Below, one piece after another: positions 17,113 to 26,245 of a DNA stretch of 42,815 nt. The notes beneath the pieces are model-generated. The model was given only the letters and a program-made list of their open reading frames with translations. It searched no databases and had not been told where the DNA came from. The DNA comes from Phycisphaerales bacterium. Lineage in GTDB: Bacteria; Planctomycetota; Phycisphaerae; UBA1845. Within the stretch, counting starts at the first letter, position 1. The number at the start of each line of letters is the position of its first letter. The position numbers and the translations under genes are program-made. The stretch is taken from contig QZJT01000118.1 in the NCBI GenBank assembly GCA_003597935.1, positions 1 through 42,815 on the forward strand, in the 5' to 3' direction.

Positions 17113-17172
17113 GGACTGGATGGACTGGATGGACCGGATGGACCCAGTGGACTCCACAAACTCTGTGGAGTC
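17113..17172. repeat. 9-bp tandem repeat and short hairpin
   Basis: GGACTGGAT is repeated three times from 17113 to 17139, with one changed base in the third copy, and a partial fourth copy follows. Immediately after, GACTCCACA (17150-17158) pairs with TGTGGAGTC (17164-17172) around a five-base loop. The hairpin is 40 bases beyond the stop of the minus-strand FG-GAP gene and might help end its transcript, but no T-run follows on that strand. Confidence 0.6.
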
Positions 17173-17210
17173 TTGCGCGGACGGCTTTGTGGCGCTGAGC
17201 GGGCAGTGCT

Positions 17211-18755
17211 CTATCGCGTGTTCTCGAACCACACCAGGGCGTCATTGGTCAGGCCGCTGAGGCCGGCGCGGTCGAGCGTGGCGATGAAGTCTAACTGGCC
17301 GTCCTGATCCAGGTCCACGACGTTCAGTGCCCGGATCGACGTGGTACCGGCGACCTCCTCCGGCGACACGTTGGGATCGGTGGGCGTAGGGGTGTCGGGG
17401 TTCCCTTCGCCCGGGCGGTCGTCGATGATCAGCACCTCGACCCACTGGTCGTAGACGCTCTCGGCCGCCTGCGCGTCGAACCAGGCGATGCCGCCCTGGG
17501 CCGCCAGCAGCACCTCCAACTGGCCGTCGCCGTTGAAGTCCGCCACCGCCATCGTCTCCGGCGTCCGTTCGGTGAATTCCGCCAGAGTGTACACCTGCCA
17601 CGGCACGTTGCGGATCGCCGACACCAGCGGGGTCTGCGGTCCGCGGAACCACTGCACGACGCGCCCGGCGCGCGATTGAACCAGCACGTCGAGCCGGCCG
17701 TCGCCGTCCAGATCGCCGGTTTCGACCGCGTCCGCCCCAGTAAATACGTGTCCGATGGCGCCGGACTGCCACTCTTCGGGATCGCCGTCGCGGCGGATCA
17801 CCGGGTTGCGCAGCCAGCGGACGTTCATGGTGTCGGCGTCCGGCCGAGTGACCACCACGTCCAGATCGTTGTCGCCATCCACGTCCGCAAGGGCGACGTC
17901 GCGCACCAGCGACACGGTCGCCTCGAGCGACACGAGGTTCGAGGTCGGCGACTTGAATCGGTTCCACTCGCCGCCGCGGCGGGCGCGGCTGGCGCCGTTG
18001 GCGTCGGGGTTGAAGAACACCTCGATGCGCCCGTTGCCGCGGGACTCTTCATCCGGCGTGGCGGTGGGGGAATCGTCCTGGGCGATGGCCCAGTTCAGAC
18101 AAGCCACGATGTCCACATCGCCGTCGGCGTCCACGTCGCCCACTTCCATGTCGGTGTACCCACCCGTCTCCGGTGACGTGCCGTCGCCTTCCGCGACTCC
18201 GGCCAGCTCCGACTGTCCAAGCAGCACCGCTTCCCAGGTCAGCGGATCCTGGATGTCGCCCTCCTCGCCGGGGTTGAAGTAGATCAGAATCGCTCCGTCC
18301 AGCGGATCGGGACCGTCGCCGCTGACGTCGGGGAGGTTGCGGATCTTGACGAGCACGGCGATGTCGGCCCATCCGTCCTGGTCGAAATCAGCCACGTGCA
18401 GGTCGGCCATGGTGGCGATGGGGATTGCCCCGGCCAGGGTGGTGGTTTCGAAACGCAGAGAGCCGTCCGGGTCGCGCCGCTGGAGGTGAAACTGGATCGG
18501 CTGCGACTCGCTCCAGCCGGAGACCAGGTCGGGCAGACCGTCGTTGTCCAGATCGCCGGAGGCGGCGAACTGCGGACCGGCGGAATCTTCGCTGCGGGGG
18601 TCGACCTGAAGGGCGTGGAAGAAGCTGGCGGTGCGCCCGCTGGAGAGGAAATCGCCGCTGGAGACGAACAGGTTCGAGTAGTCGAGGCGGCACCCTGCCG
18701 CCAGTGTCGCGCCGATCATCGCGGCGTAGAGCGCGCCGCCACCCCAGGACTTCAT
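17211..18755 (-). CDS. FG-GAP/VCBS-repeat lipoprotein
   Basis: A 514-residue exported protein. The signal MKSWGGGALYAAMIGATLAAGC ends in a lipobox with Cys22. The mature part has seven calcium-loop motifs spread along its length: DLDNDGLPD, DFDQDGWAD, DVDADGDVD, DVDGDNDLD, DLDGDGRLD, DFNGDGQLE and DLDQDGQLD. Seven such units suggest an integrin-like seven-blade propeller stabilised by calcium. Family members are extracellular binding or scaffold proteins. It lies upstream of the cysteine-repeat lipoprotein on the same strand, separated by the CRISPR-like array, so co-transcription is uncertain. Confidence 0.87.
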   Translation of the reverse strand: MKSWGGGALYAAMIGATLAAGCRLDYSNLFVSSGDFLSSGRTASFFHALQVDPRSEDSAGPQFAASGDLDNDGLPDLVSGWSESQPIQFHLQRRDPDGSLRFETTTLAGAIPIATMADLHVADFDQDGWADIAVLVKIRNLPDVSGDGPDPLDGAILIYFNPGEEGDIQDPLTWEAVLLGQSELAGVAEGDGTSPETGGYTDMEVGDVDADGDVDIVACLNWAIAQDDSPTATPDEESRGNGRIEVFFNPDANGASRARRGGEWNRFKSPTSNLVSLEATVSLVRDVALADVDGDNDLDVVVTRPDADTMNVRWLRNPVIRRDGDPEEWQSGAIGHVFTGADAVETGDLDGDGRLDVLVQSRAGRVVQWFRGPQTPLVSAIRNVPWQVYTLAEFTERTPETMAVADFNGDGQLEVLLAAQGGIAWFDAQAAESVYDQWVEVLIIDDRPGEGNPDTPTPTDPNVSPEEVAGTTSIRALNVVDLDQDGQLDFIATLDRAGLSGLTNDALVWFENTR

Positions 18756-19111
18756 GAGCGTTACCCCCGTTCTGTGTCAGACGGATGTCGTATTCGTTAC
18801 CTCGGTCGGACCCCGCCGGCAGATGACGGACGGACTCCGTACCGGTTATCGGTTTCACGGCGGACCCGCTTTGGCGGCGCGGGCATCGTGCGGTCGCCGT
18901 GCAGGCCGCGTTGTGCCCTCCGTCGAGTGCAGCGGCCGCGCGGGCGGTCCTGCCGCCGGACACGGGTCTATCCGAAGACTGGCGAGCACGAGCCGGGTGG
19001 GCGCACCAACGCTGAATGAGCGTGTGCGAGGGCCCCCCGGTGACCGCGACGGCCGTCCGTGTCCCATAACCGGACGGCGGGGGCACACGCACGCACGTCC
19101 GGCGTCACCCT
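18756..19111. other. Intergenic region, no gene seen
   Basis: These 356 bases between queA (minus) and the FG-GAP gene (minus) carry no reading frame with a family signature. They should hold the promoter of the FG-GAP gene. I see no clear terminator after queA and no RNA gene. Confidence 0.5.
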
Positions 19112-20206
19112 TCACAACAGTAGCATTGCGTCGCCGTAACTGTAGAAGCGATAGTCCGATTCGACGGCGCTGGCGTAGGCCCGACGCGTCAACTCGATGC
19201 CGGCGAAGGCCATCACCAGCGCCAGGAGCGTGCTTCGCGGAAGGTGGAAATTGGTGAGCAGGGCATTCACCACGCGCGGCGTGTACGGAGGGTAGATGAA
19301 CACGTCGGTCGCTCCCGATTGGGGCCGGACGGTTCCATCCGCCTGGGCACAGTGCTCCAATACGCGGACGGTCGTGGTCCCGACCGCGACCACGCGGCCG
19401 CCGCGCGATCGACAGGCGTCGATGGCCGCGGCGGTCTCGCCGGGAAGCTCGAACCGCTCCGCGTGCGTGCGATGGTCCGCCAGGAGCCCGGTCTCGATCG
19501 GCTTGAACGTGCCGAGACCGACGTGCAACGTGACGAAGGCGGTCTGGACGCCTCGCTCGCCCAACTGAGCCAGCAGTGCTTCGGTCAGGTGCAGCCCGGC
19601 GGTGGGTGCGGCCACCGCGCCCGCAGCGCGTGCGTACACGGTCTGATATCGCTCGATGTCTGCCCGCCGGGTCGATTCGTCGCCAGCCATCGGCCGGCGG
19701 ATGTAGGGCGGCAGCGGTGCGGCGCCGACGCGAAGGAGGACGGTCTGAGCCTCGGTCGCCGGCGACAGCCTGACCTCCCACAGGCCGCCATTGGCCTTCG
19801 AGGCAAGCACGATGTGCCAGGGTACGCGCTCGGGAGCGACGAATTCAAGCACTTCGCCGGCTTTGCATCGCTTGGCGCTGCGCAGCATGACCGTCCACCG
19901 CCCCGGTTCCTGCTCCTCGATGAACAGCCCCTCTACGCGGCCTCCGGTCGCCCGGCGCAGGCACAAGCGGGCCGGCAAGACGCGAGTGTCGTTCAGCACC
20001 AGCAGATCGCCGGCGGTCAGGTGGGATGGCAGATCGCGGACGCGAGCGTGGTGCAACGCCTCTCTGGCCCGGTCGACCACCATCATGCGGGCATCCTCGC
20101 GGCGCTCGGCGGGCGTCTGCGCGATCAGCCGCTCGGGAAGATCATAATCCAGCAGGCGAACGTCGAATCCGGGCGGGGCGGAGCATGAGGCGATCGGTCT
20201 CGTCAT
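19112..20206 (-). CDS. queA: S-adenosylmethionine:tRNA ribosyltransferase-isomerase
   Basis: QueA moves the ribosyl part of S-adenosylmethionine onto preQ1 in tRNA to make epoxyqueuosine, the penultimate step of queuosine synthesis. Diagnostic segments are present in order: DYDLPERLIAQTPAERREDARMM, LLVLNDTRVLPARL, AAPTAGLHLTEALL, TLHVGLGTFKP, HAERFELP, VGTTTVRVLE and TNFHLPRSTLLALVMAFAG. At 364 residues the protein is of normal length and complete. No tgt or other queuosine gene lies in the window. Confidence 0.96.
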   Translation of the reverse strand: MTRPIASCSAPPGFDVRLLDYDLPERLIAQTPAERREDARMMVVDRAREALHHARVRDLPSHLTAGDLLVLNDTRVLPARLCLRRATGGRVEGLFIEEQEPGRWTVMLRSAKRCKAGEVLEFVAPERVPWHIVLASKANGGLWEVRLSPATEAQTVLLRVGAAPLPPYIRRPMAGDESTRRADIERYQTVYARAAGAVAAPTAGLHLTEALLAQLGERGVQTAFVTLHVGLGTFKPIETGLLADHRTHAERFELPGETAAAIDACRSRGGRVVAVGTTTVRVLEHCAQADGTVRPQSGATDVFIYPPYTPRVVNALLTNFHLPRSTLLALVMAFAGIELTRRAYASAVESDYRFYSYGDAMLLL

Positions 20207-20252
20207 CCATCCGGCACTATAGCGGGACGCCGGTCTGCCGGCTGCGCCACGA

Positions 20253-21254
20253 TCAAGGAGCGAGCCTGGGCGTCGAGACGGCGGGGGGAGGAGGCGTCCT
20301 GCCGATCTGTTGCCGCGACTGCACCAGGAGAACCAGTGCAGAGAGCGCGACCGCCATCACCACGACGACGACCCACGTGGCTCGAATCCCACAGATTCGC
20401 GGCGTGTCGTCACTGAAACCGCCGGCCGCCTCGTCGGTCATGTCGATGGCGGCGGACAGCTCTGTCAACGGGTCCGCCGTTGCGGTGACGGGGCCGCCCG
20501 AGCGCGGTGCGCCGGCCGCGGCGCCGATTTGAGACGGTCGGTCGGCGGTGTGCGATTCAGACTTCGACGGCATCAGGGCATAGGCGCCGCCCGGCGCGGC
20601 GGTATCCGGCTTTCCGTTGCTGGCCGTCGCCGCCGCCGCCCGTGCCGCGGAGTGGGCGGCCCCCCCCGGAGATGGACGGGCGGCAGGCAGGGGGCCTTCA
20701 CGCAGCCCGTCCTGACGGGCCAGGCAGGCCGGGCAGCACAGGTCTTGCATGGTGATTTCGCCATAACATTCCCAGCAGTGGCCGAAGTATCGCGACAAAC
20801 CGGGCGTCTCGACGGCGAAACGCCACTGGTGGTCGGTGGTCGGACCCCGGACGATTGACGTCTCGGTCAGGACTCCGCGCTGCACCTGCCTGACCAGCCG
20901 CTCGAAGCGCACGCCGGGAAACGGACGGACGTGTTCGAGCACGTACCACGGGCCGGCGTGGGCCCTCATGCGTTCGAGCATCTCCTCGTCGAGGTCCTGG
21001 CCGCAGTCCTGGCAGATGTCGTCATCGCGGCAGACGAGCTGTCCGCACGATGGGCAGGGGCGGGTCTCACCGTGCCAGATGTGCCGCCCCAGCGGGCTTA
21101 GGGGGCCGATGCCGCGTCGGGCGGCCACCTCGAGGGCGTGGTTGCCGGGCGGCAGGTCGTCCTCGGTGACGGCCGAGGCCGCGGGTGACTCAGCGCCGGG
21201 ATCGGCTACGGTGGTCTCGACGTTGTGAAGGCGTTCGTCGCGGTTTTCCGTCAT
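20253..21254 (-). CDS. Zinc-ribbon protein with C-terminal membrane anchor
   Basis: A 333-residue protein of unknown function. The first zinc ribbon, CPSCGQLVC with CQDCG, is typical of planctomycete proteins; the second is CWECYG with CCPAC. Between them a compact domain (WYVLEHVRPFPGVRFERLVRQV, TSIVRGPTTDHQWRFA) resembles a GYF_2-like tyrosine/tryptophan module, though I am not sure of that. A long low-complexity A/P/S/G linker follows. One transmembrane helix (TWVVVVVMAVALSALVLLV) lies near the C-terminus, so the zinc domains should be cytoplasmic. I chose ATG 21254; an in-frame GTG at 21284 would add ten residues. Neither has a good ribosome binding site. Confidence 0.72.
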   Translation of the reverse strand: MTENRDERLHNVETTVADPGAESPAASAVTEDDLPPGNHALEVAARRGIGPLSPLGRHIWHGETRPCPSCGQLVCRDDDICQDCGQDLDEEMLERMRAHAGPWYVLEHVRPFPGVRFERLVRQVQRGVLTETSIVRGPTTDHQWRFAVETPGLSRYFGHCWECYGEITMQDLCCPACLARQDGLREGPLPAARPSPGGAAHSAARAAAATASNGKPDTAAPGGAYALMPSKSESHTADRPSQIGAAAGAPRSGGPVTATADPLTELSAAIDMTDEAAGGFSDDTPRICGIRATWVVVVVMAVALSALVLLVQSRQQIGRTPPPPAVSTPRLAP

Positions 21255-21390
21255 GGGCCGTGTCAAGTGGGCGCCGTGGGTCACTCTCGGCCGCAGGGCA
21301 AGGCAGTTCAGCGTCGCGGTCGACGACGGGTATTCTAGCGCGTGGAGGGCGTGGAAACAACCGACAGGGTTGCCTGGGCGATGTCGCGTC

Positions 21391-21945
21391 CTACTCCGCG
21401 GGCCGTCGAACCCGATCGATCAGCGTTTGAGAGATCAGGGTCCGTTCGTCGCACCGGTCCCAGAGTTCGCGGTGTGGATTCGGCCCATGGACCAGGTGGA
21501 CGAGCACGCCTTCGTTCCGGGCGATTTCGACGGCTGGCAGGAGGTCGCTGTCACCCGCCACCAGAATCGCGGTAGAGATCTGGTGCTTGGATGCCACGAG
21601 TGTCAGATCGACACCGAGCATGATGTCGACTCTCTTCTGAACGAAGATGGGCGATCCATCGGCCCGCTCGCCGCGATACGCGAGCTTTCCGAGCCGGACG
21701 TGGAATCGCGGCAATCGCTCAAGCTGCGAGACGAAGGACTGCATGCGGCGGAAGCGTTGGGCCTCGTCGGCGGTGACAGGATCGGACTGATAGGGCAGGC
21801 AATGGTAGTATTAAGTGCGGAGGATATCTCCACCTCCCGCCAATTCTCTCGCCACGGCGCCGTAGTCGATCCGTACCCCGCCGAAACAACTCCGCAGGAC
21901 CTTGTCCAGATAACCGCCGTCGATGAAAATCGCCGTTCTGGCCAT
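21391..21945 (-). pseudogene. NYN-domain (LabA/DUF88-type) RNase gene interrupted by an in-frame TAA
   Basis: NYN proteins are PIN-like RNases with a metal site of aspartates. Read from ATG 21945, the frame gives MARTAIFIDGGYLDKVL with the first catalytic Asp (FIDGGYL), then TAA as codon 45 (21811-21813). It continues in the same frame with YYHCLPYQSDP, VDIMLGVDLTLVASK and ILVAGDSDLLPAVE to a stop at 21391. The 184 residues cover a complete NYN domain. The stop falls where relatives have a tyrosine (RT-Y-YYHCLPY), one base away from TAC or TAT. Everything else is intact, so the mutation is recent, or the base is a sequencing error. A partial product could start at Met68 (21744) but would lack the first Asp. 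Confidence 0.82.
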
Positions 21946-22381
21946 GCCGCCAACGCTAAAGGGGCAGCCCTACCAGAGCCACCCCTCTTTTGAAGAGTCA
22001 GCGTAAACGACCTGACATCCCGCAGAACGCCAGGGAGGATACTGTAGGTGGTGTATATGGTCCCTTGCCGGAATGCAAGCCCGCACGAAGCGACGTCGGT
22101 TCCTGAAGGGCGCGACTCTACAGGCTTGCAGCACAGAGAAGATGATCTAAACTTTTATCCAGCAGTAACTTACATGTCACCTGAGAGGCCTCGCCTCGAT
22201 CGGCCAATTGTGGCGCGCTAATGATCGAATGGGCCCGGATGCCGCGTTACTCACGATTCCAACTTGCGCTTCCGAGCGGGGCAGCGCCCCCCGGACCCAC
22301 GATCGTCGTGACCGCAGCCGCCGGCCTCGGGCTGACCGTCACCTTCGTGTACACTGCACGCGCGGGAGGTCGGCGGCGATT
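21946..22381. other. Intergenic region, no gene seen
   Basis: The region between the NYN gene and the glycosyltransferase gene is locally AT-richer than its surroundings near 22140-22180. It holds one perfect 8-bp inverted repeat, TGCAAGCC at 22074-22081 with GGCTTGCA at 22123-22130. On the minus strand a GU-containing hairpin at 21961-21985 precedes the NYN start. No RNA gene was recognised. The frame upstream of the glycosyltransferase is open to 22208, but its translation looks non-coding. Confidence 0.45.
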
Positions 22382-24088
22382 GTGCGGGGCGTGACCGTGG
22401 CGCGTGATGAGTCGACAACTGAGGGCCAAGCGTCCAAGCGGGGCGATTGGCCGGCGCCCCGCCGCGTGCCTCCAATCGCCCACGCCGTCGCCGGCCTGCT
22501 GACGTTTGCCTTGGCATTCAGTCTGGTCGGGTACTTCCGTCACAAGTCCGATCCCGGTTACACGGATGACGGCTGGATTCACCTCACGTTTGCCCGGAAC
22601 CTGGCGGAAACCGGCCGGCTCACCTACGGGGACGGTGTCTGGACTCCCGGCTCGACCGCGCCCTTGTGGACCGTGCTGCTGGCCGCAGGCTTCTTTGTGG
22701 GGACCAACGAAACGTGGTGGCCGTGGATGGTCGATGCACTCTGTCTGGGACTTGCGGGGCTGGCGGCGGTCTGGCTGTTGGCATCCGTTGCCAGACACCG
22801 GCCGTGCGCTGACGGCGTGCGGTGCGAAGCGGCGTCCGGCCGGCCGAGGTCCGTCGAAGTGCACCCATGGGCATCCTTCGCCCTGCGCTGGTGCTGCGCC
22901 GCCACGCTGGTCTCCTCGGGACCGCTGGTCTGGAGCGCGGCCGGGGCGATGGAGGTGCCGCTGACCATCGCGCTGATTCTGGCCGCCGTAGCGTTATTCC
23001 AGCATCATTCGGGTCGCCCGCGGCGCGCGGCCGCCGCGTGGGGTGCGTGTGCCGGCCTGGCGGCGCTCTGCCGGCCGGAATGTCTGATCGTCGCGATCAT
23101 CCTCGGTGGTCTTGAATGTTCCCGCGGCCGCGAGCATCGGTTTGTGCGCACGCTGCCTGGCTGGGGCGCGTGCGCCCTGGTCTACAGTCCGTCCGTGATC
23201 CTTGGTCTGGCCGCGACCGGTTTGCCGTTCCCCAACACCTTTTACGCCAAGGCCACGGCCCTGGTGGAGGGTGCGCCGGATCCGGCGTTCATCGCTGGGG
23301 CCTTGGCGGTCTTTCGCGACGTCGCGCCGCACGCGGGCGGGCTGTTCGTCCTGGGGGGGGCGATGGTGCTCGCCGGCGTCGGCCGCGGTCGCGTGCCGCT
23401 GGGGATGATTGCCTGCGCCGCGTTCGCGATCGCGTTGCCGCTGGCGTACGCCTCGATGGGGCGCACCGCTCACTTCGTGGGGCTGGCCGGCGTCGGTGGG
23501 CGCTACCTGTTTCCGATGATCGGACCGATGCTGGTCGTCGGGTTCTGGGGCGTCGAGGCTCTGATGACTCGCGTCGTCCGTCGCGGGCTTCGCCTGTGCA
23601 TTGGCGCCGTCGTGATCCTGGCGGTGGCCGCCCCCGCTGGCGATCTGCCGGCGATCGCGCGCACCTTTGCTCACCAGGTGTGGGACACACAAGTCATGCA
23701 GGTGGCGATGGCGGACTTCCTGCGCGACAGGCTGCTGGACGATGCGACCGTGGCCGCCAACGACGTGGGGGCGCTGGGGTTCAGAACGTCGTTCCGCGTC
23801 GTCGATCTGGTCGGGCTGGTCAGCAATGACGTCATGGCGGCGCTGCGGGCCGCCCGCGGGCAGGGGCGCCAGCCGGAGGCGGCGCTCATGGACGTGCTGC
23901 GGCTGCGCCGGCCGGACGCCCTGCTGATCTTCCCGCGCTGGTATCCCGACCTGTTGCGGGAACTGGAGCCCGGTTTGGAATTCATGGGAAAGATCCACAA
24001 CGAACAAAACATCACCAGCGCCGATGCGCTGATGGTGGCATATCGGATTGACTGGGAGAAGATAGGGAGTAATGCAGTAATGGAGTGA
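22382..24088 (+). CDS. GT39-like membrane glycosyltransferase
   Basis: An integral membrane protein of the PMT_2/ArnT-like GT-C class, which transfers sugars from polyprenyl phosphates on the outer face of the membrane. After the first helix (VAGLLTFALAFSLVGYF) comes the acidic DD motif in GYTDDGWIH, then ARNLAETGRLTYGDG and TPGSTAPLWTVLL, the usual first-loop signature. About ten hydrophobic helices follow, including LTIALILAAVALF and LCIGAVVILAVAAPA. A soluble tail of about 125 residues closes the protein. I chose GTG 22382 (568 residues), with GGAGGT 11 bases upstream; GTG 22391 and 22397 are alternatives. Acceptor and sugar are unknown. Confidence 0.8.
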   Translation: MRGVTVARDESTTEGQASKRGDWPAPRRVPPIAHAVAGLLTFALAFSLVGYFRHKSDPGYTDDGWIHLTFARNLAETGRLTYGDGVWTPGSTAPLWTVLLAAGFFVGTNETWWPWMVDALCLGLAGLAAVWLLASVARHRPCADGVRCEAASGRPRSVEVHPWASFALRWCCAATLVSSGPLVWSAAGAMEVPLTIALILAAVALFQHHSGRPRRAAAAWGACAGLAALCRPECLIVAIILGGLECSRGREHRFVRTLPGWGACALVYSPSVILGLAATGLPFPNTFYAKATALVEGAPDPAFIAGALAVFRDVAPHAGGLFVLGGAMVLAGVGRGRVPLGMIACAAFAIALPLAYASMGRTAHFVGLAGVGGRYLFPMIGPMLVVGFWGVEALMTRVVRRGLRLCIGAVVILAVAAPAGDLPAIARTFAHQVWDTQVMQVAMADFLRDRLLDDATVAANDVGALGFRTSFRVVDLVGLVSNDVMAALRAARGQGRQPEAALMDVLRLRRPDALLIFPRWYPDLLRELEPGLEFMGKIHNEQNITSADALMVAYRIDWEKIGSNAVME

Positions 24089-24144
24089 GGGCGTGAGAGA
24101 GCCGGGGAATGGGGGCGTGGGGGACGCGCGTCAGGATGGTGCCG

Positions 24145-25185
24145 CTACCTGGCCAGCTCCCAGTTCTGCGCCTTCACGGCGGCGGCGATGCGCTCGGCCA
24201 TTTCGACGGCGGCGAAACCGTCCTCAGCGCTGACGGCCGGAGCAGCGCCGGTACGGACGCTGTCCAGGAAACACTGGATCTCGGCCCGCAGCGGATCGAC
24301 GTTCTCGACCACCAGGGGTTCGATCTTGATCATCGAACCGAAGTCCAGTTCCTGCATCTGGGAGAGATCCTCGAAGTTGCGCTCGCGGGCGATGCGGATG
24401 AGGTCGAGGTTGTCGTCGAGGCGGATGGCGATGCCGGACTTCTTGTGATAGTCCATCGAGATGTAGGCGGTGGGGCAGAAGACGCGGATGCGGCGCTCGG
24501 TTTTCAAGGCCAGGCGCGAGGCGGTCAGATTGACCACGCTGCCGTCGGCGAAGCCCACGCGGGCGTTGGCGACGTCCTCGTGCGCGCCCAGCACGCTGAC
24601 GCCGACGGCGTGGACGGTGTACTCGCGCTGCTGGACCAGGTGCAGGACGATGTCGATGTCGTGGATCATCATGTCGAGCACGACGCCGATGTCGGCGCTG
24701 CGGAAGGTGAACGGGCTGACGCGGCTGGTCTCGATGAAGCGCGGCCGCACGCCCATGCGCAGCATGGCCTGCACGACCGGGTTGAACCGCTCCGAATGGC
24801 CTACTTGCAGCAGCGTGCCGGTGCGCCGCACGGCGTCCAGCATGCGCTGGGCGGACGCTATGTCCGGGGCCAGCGGTTTTTCCACCAGCACGGGCGTTCC
24901 CCGTTCGACGTAGGGCGCGGCCACTTCGGCGTGATAGGCGGTCGGCACGCAGACGCTGACGGCGTCGACCCCGGCCAACCGGCCGGCGACGGCCGCCGCG
25001 TCGCCGCCGTCGGTGACGGCACGGGCGTGGTACTCGGATGCGATGCGGCGGGCCCGCTCCGCCTCCTTGTCCACGACGGCCACCAGCTCGCAATCTGGCA
25101 ACTGCGAATAGGTGCGGGCATGGTGCCCGCCCATGCGGCCGGCGCCGATGACGGCGACTCTCAGTTTGCGTTGGGTATCGGTCAT
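24145..25185 (-). CDS. Gfo/Idh/MocA-family NAD(P)-dependent oxidoreductase
   Basis: The N-terminal Rossmann fold begins VAVIGAGRMGGHHART, and the family marker EKP is in VLVEKPLA. The catalytic-region sequence MMIHDIDIVLHL and VGHSERFNP are typical of this family. Length of 346 residues is normal. It is the last gene of the lipid A cluster, 110 bases after lpxA. In other bacteria a family member beside lpxA, GnnA, oxidises UDP-GlcNAc at C3 so that GnnB can make a 2,3-diamino sugar for lipid A. No GnnB-type aminotransferase is in the window, so that role is only a possibility here. Confidence 0.87.
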   Translation of the reverse strand: MTDTQRKLRVAVIGAGRMGGHHARTYSQLPDCELVAVVDKEAERARRIASEYHARAVTDGGDAAAVAGRLAGVDAVSVCVPTAYHAEVAAPYVERGTPVLVEKPLAPDIASAQRMLDAVRRTGTLLQVGHSERFNPVVQAMLRMGVRPRFIETSRVSPFTFRSADIGVVLDMMIHDIDIVLHLVQQREYTVHAVGVSVLGAHEDVANARVGFADGSVVNLTASRLALKTERRIRVFCPTAYISMDYHKKSGIAIRLDDNLDLIRIARERNFEDLSQMQELDFGSMIKIEPLVVENVDPLRAEIQCFLDSVRTGAAPAVSAEDGFAAVEMAERIAAAVKAQNWELAR

Positions 25186-25295
25186 GTGTGTGTGCGGATG
25201 TGAGTTCTAATCCGAACCGCGCCCGTCAGGAAGCGGCCTGTGGGTGTCGGGTCCGGTTCAATCATGGCATGCGTTCCCGCCGGTCGGCCCCTCCC

Positions 25296-26159
25296 TTACG
25301 GTCGGGGTTCGGATTCGGTGCGGTTGGCGCGCGGGTTGTCCGGGCGCAGGGATTCGAGGTATCGTCCGTGCCGCCCGTGTTCGAACGACCGCAGCAGGAA
25401 GCGGCAGAGATACTCGACGTGTTCGCCCGGGTTCTCCGAGAGGATCGCACTGACCCGGTCGCGAATGGGCGAACCGCTCGTCCGCGCCCGCCGTGAATAA
25501 AGGCGCATGAACGCCTTGCGCAGGTTGTTGATCTGCTCGGTCGAGAACCCGCAGCGTTGCAGCCCCACCCCGTTGACCATGCGCACTTCGCTGCGCGTGC
25601 CGCGGGCGGCCACGATGACCATGTACGGGGGCACGTCCGCCACCACCCGGGTCATGCCACCGATGAAGGCGTGCCGGCCGATGGTGACGAAGTGGTGTAC
25701 GGCCGCGTGTCCGCCCATGTTGACGTGGTCCTCGACGCGGACGTGTCCGGCGAATTGGGTGTAATTGGCGACGATGCAATGGTCGCCGATCTGACAGTCG
25801 TGAGCGACGTGGACGCCGATCAGGAACAGGTTGCGGTCTCCGATCCGGGTGACGCCGCCCCCGCCCTCGGTGCCCGGGTGGGCGGTGACCATCTCGCGAA
25901 AGACGTTGCCCTCGCCGATCTCCAGCAACGTGTCGGCGCCGCGGAACTTCACGTCCTGCGGTGGCAGCCCCAGCAGGGCTCCGGGGAACACCTGGCAATC
26001 CGGGCCCAGCGTGGTGTGGCCGTCCAGGGTGACCTGGTGCCCGATGCGGCAGCGGTCACCGATCACCACATGCGGGCCGATGACTGAATAGGGCCCGATG
26101 GTCACGTCCGCGCCGATCTGCGCCCGGCAGTCCACGATGGCGGTCCGGTGAATACTCAC
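25296..26159 (-). CDS. lpxA: UDP-N-acetylglucosamine acyltransferase
   Basis: LpxA catalyses the first step of lipid A synthesis, moving a 3-hydroxyacyl chain from acyl carrier protein to UDP-GlcNAc. The left-handed beta-helix hexapeptides run from HRTAIVDCRAQIGADVTIGP onward. The catalytic His lies in LIGVHVAHDCQIGD, and HHFVTIGRHAFIGG is conserved. The C-terminal helical domain follows (GLQRCGFSTEQINNLRKAF). I chose GTG 26159 (287 residues), with GGAGGA nine bases upstream; this gives the normal (V/M)SIHRTAIVD start. A short accessory block separates it from lpxC-fabZ. Confidence 0.95.
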   Translation of the reverse strand: MSIHRTAIVDCRAQIGADVTIGPYSVIGPHVVIGDRCRIGHQVTLDGHTTLGPDCQVFPGALLGLPPQDVKFRGADTLLEIGEGNVFREMVTAHPGTEGGGGVTRIGDRNLFLIGVHVAHDCQIGDHCIVANYTQFAGHVRVEDHVNMGGHAAVHHFVTIGRHAFIGGMTRVVADVPPYMVIVAARGTRSEVRMVNGVGLQRCGFSTEQINNLRKAFMRLYSRRARTSGSPIRDRVSAILSENPGEHVEYLCRFLLRSFEHGRHGRYLESLRPDNPRANRTESEPRP

Positions 26160-26245
26160 GGTCTCAGCTCCTCCGGCTTCGGCAAGGCTACACACCCCGC
26201 ACCGTCACCTCTCTTGGTAAGCACCAAGGACATGGAAGTCCATTC

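Noticed and set aside
18756-19111. Possible small gene or RNA upstream of the FG-GAP gene
   Set aside because: Short frames only, no ribosome binding site, no recognisable RNA fold.
22208-22381. Extended N-terminus of the GT39-like protein
   Set aside because: Arginine/histidine-rich, no family resemblance; GGAGGT before GTG 22382 supports the shorter form.
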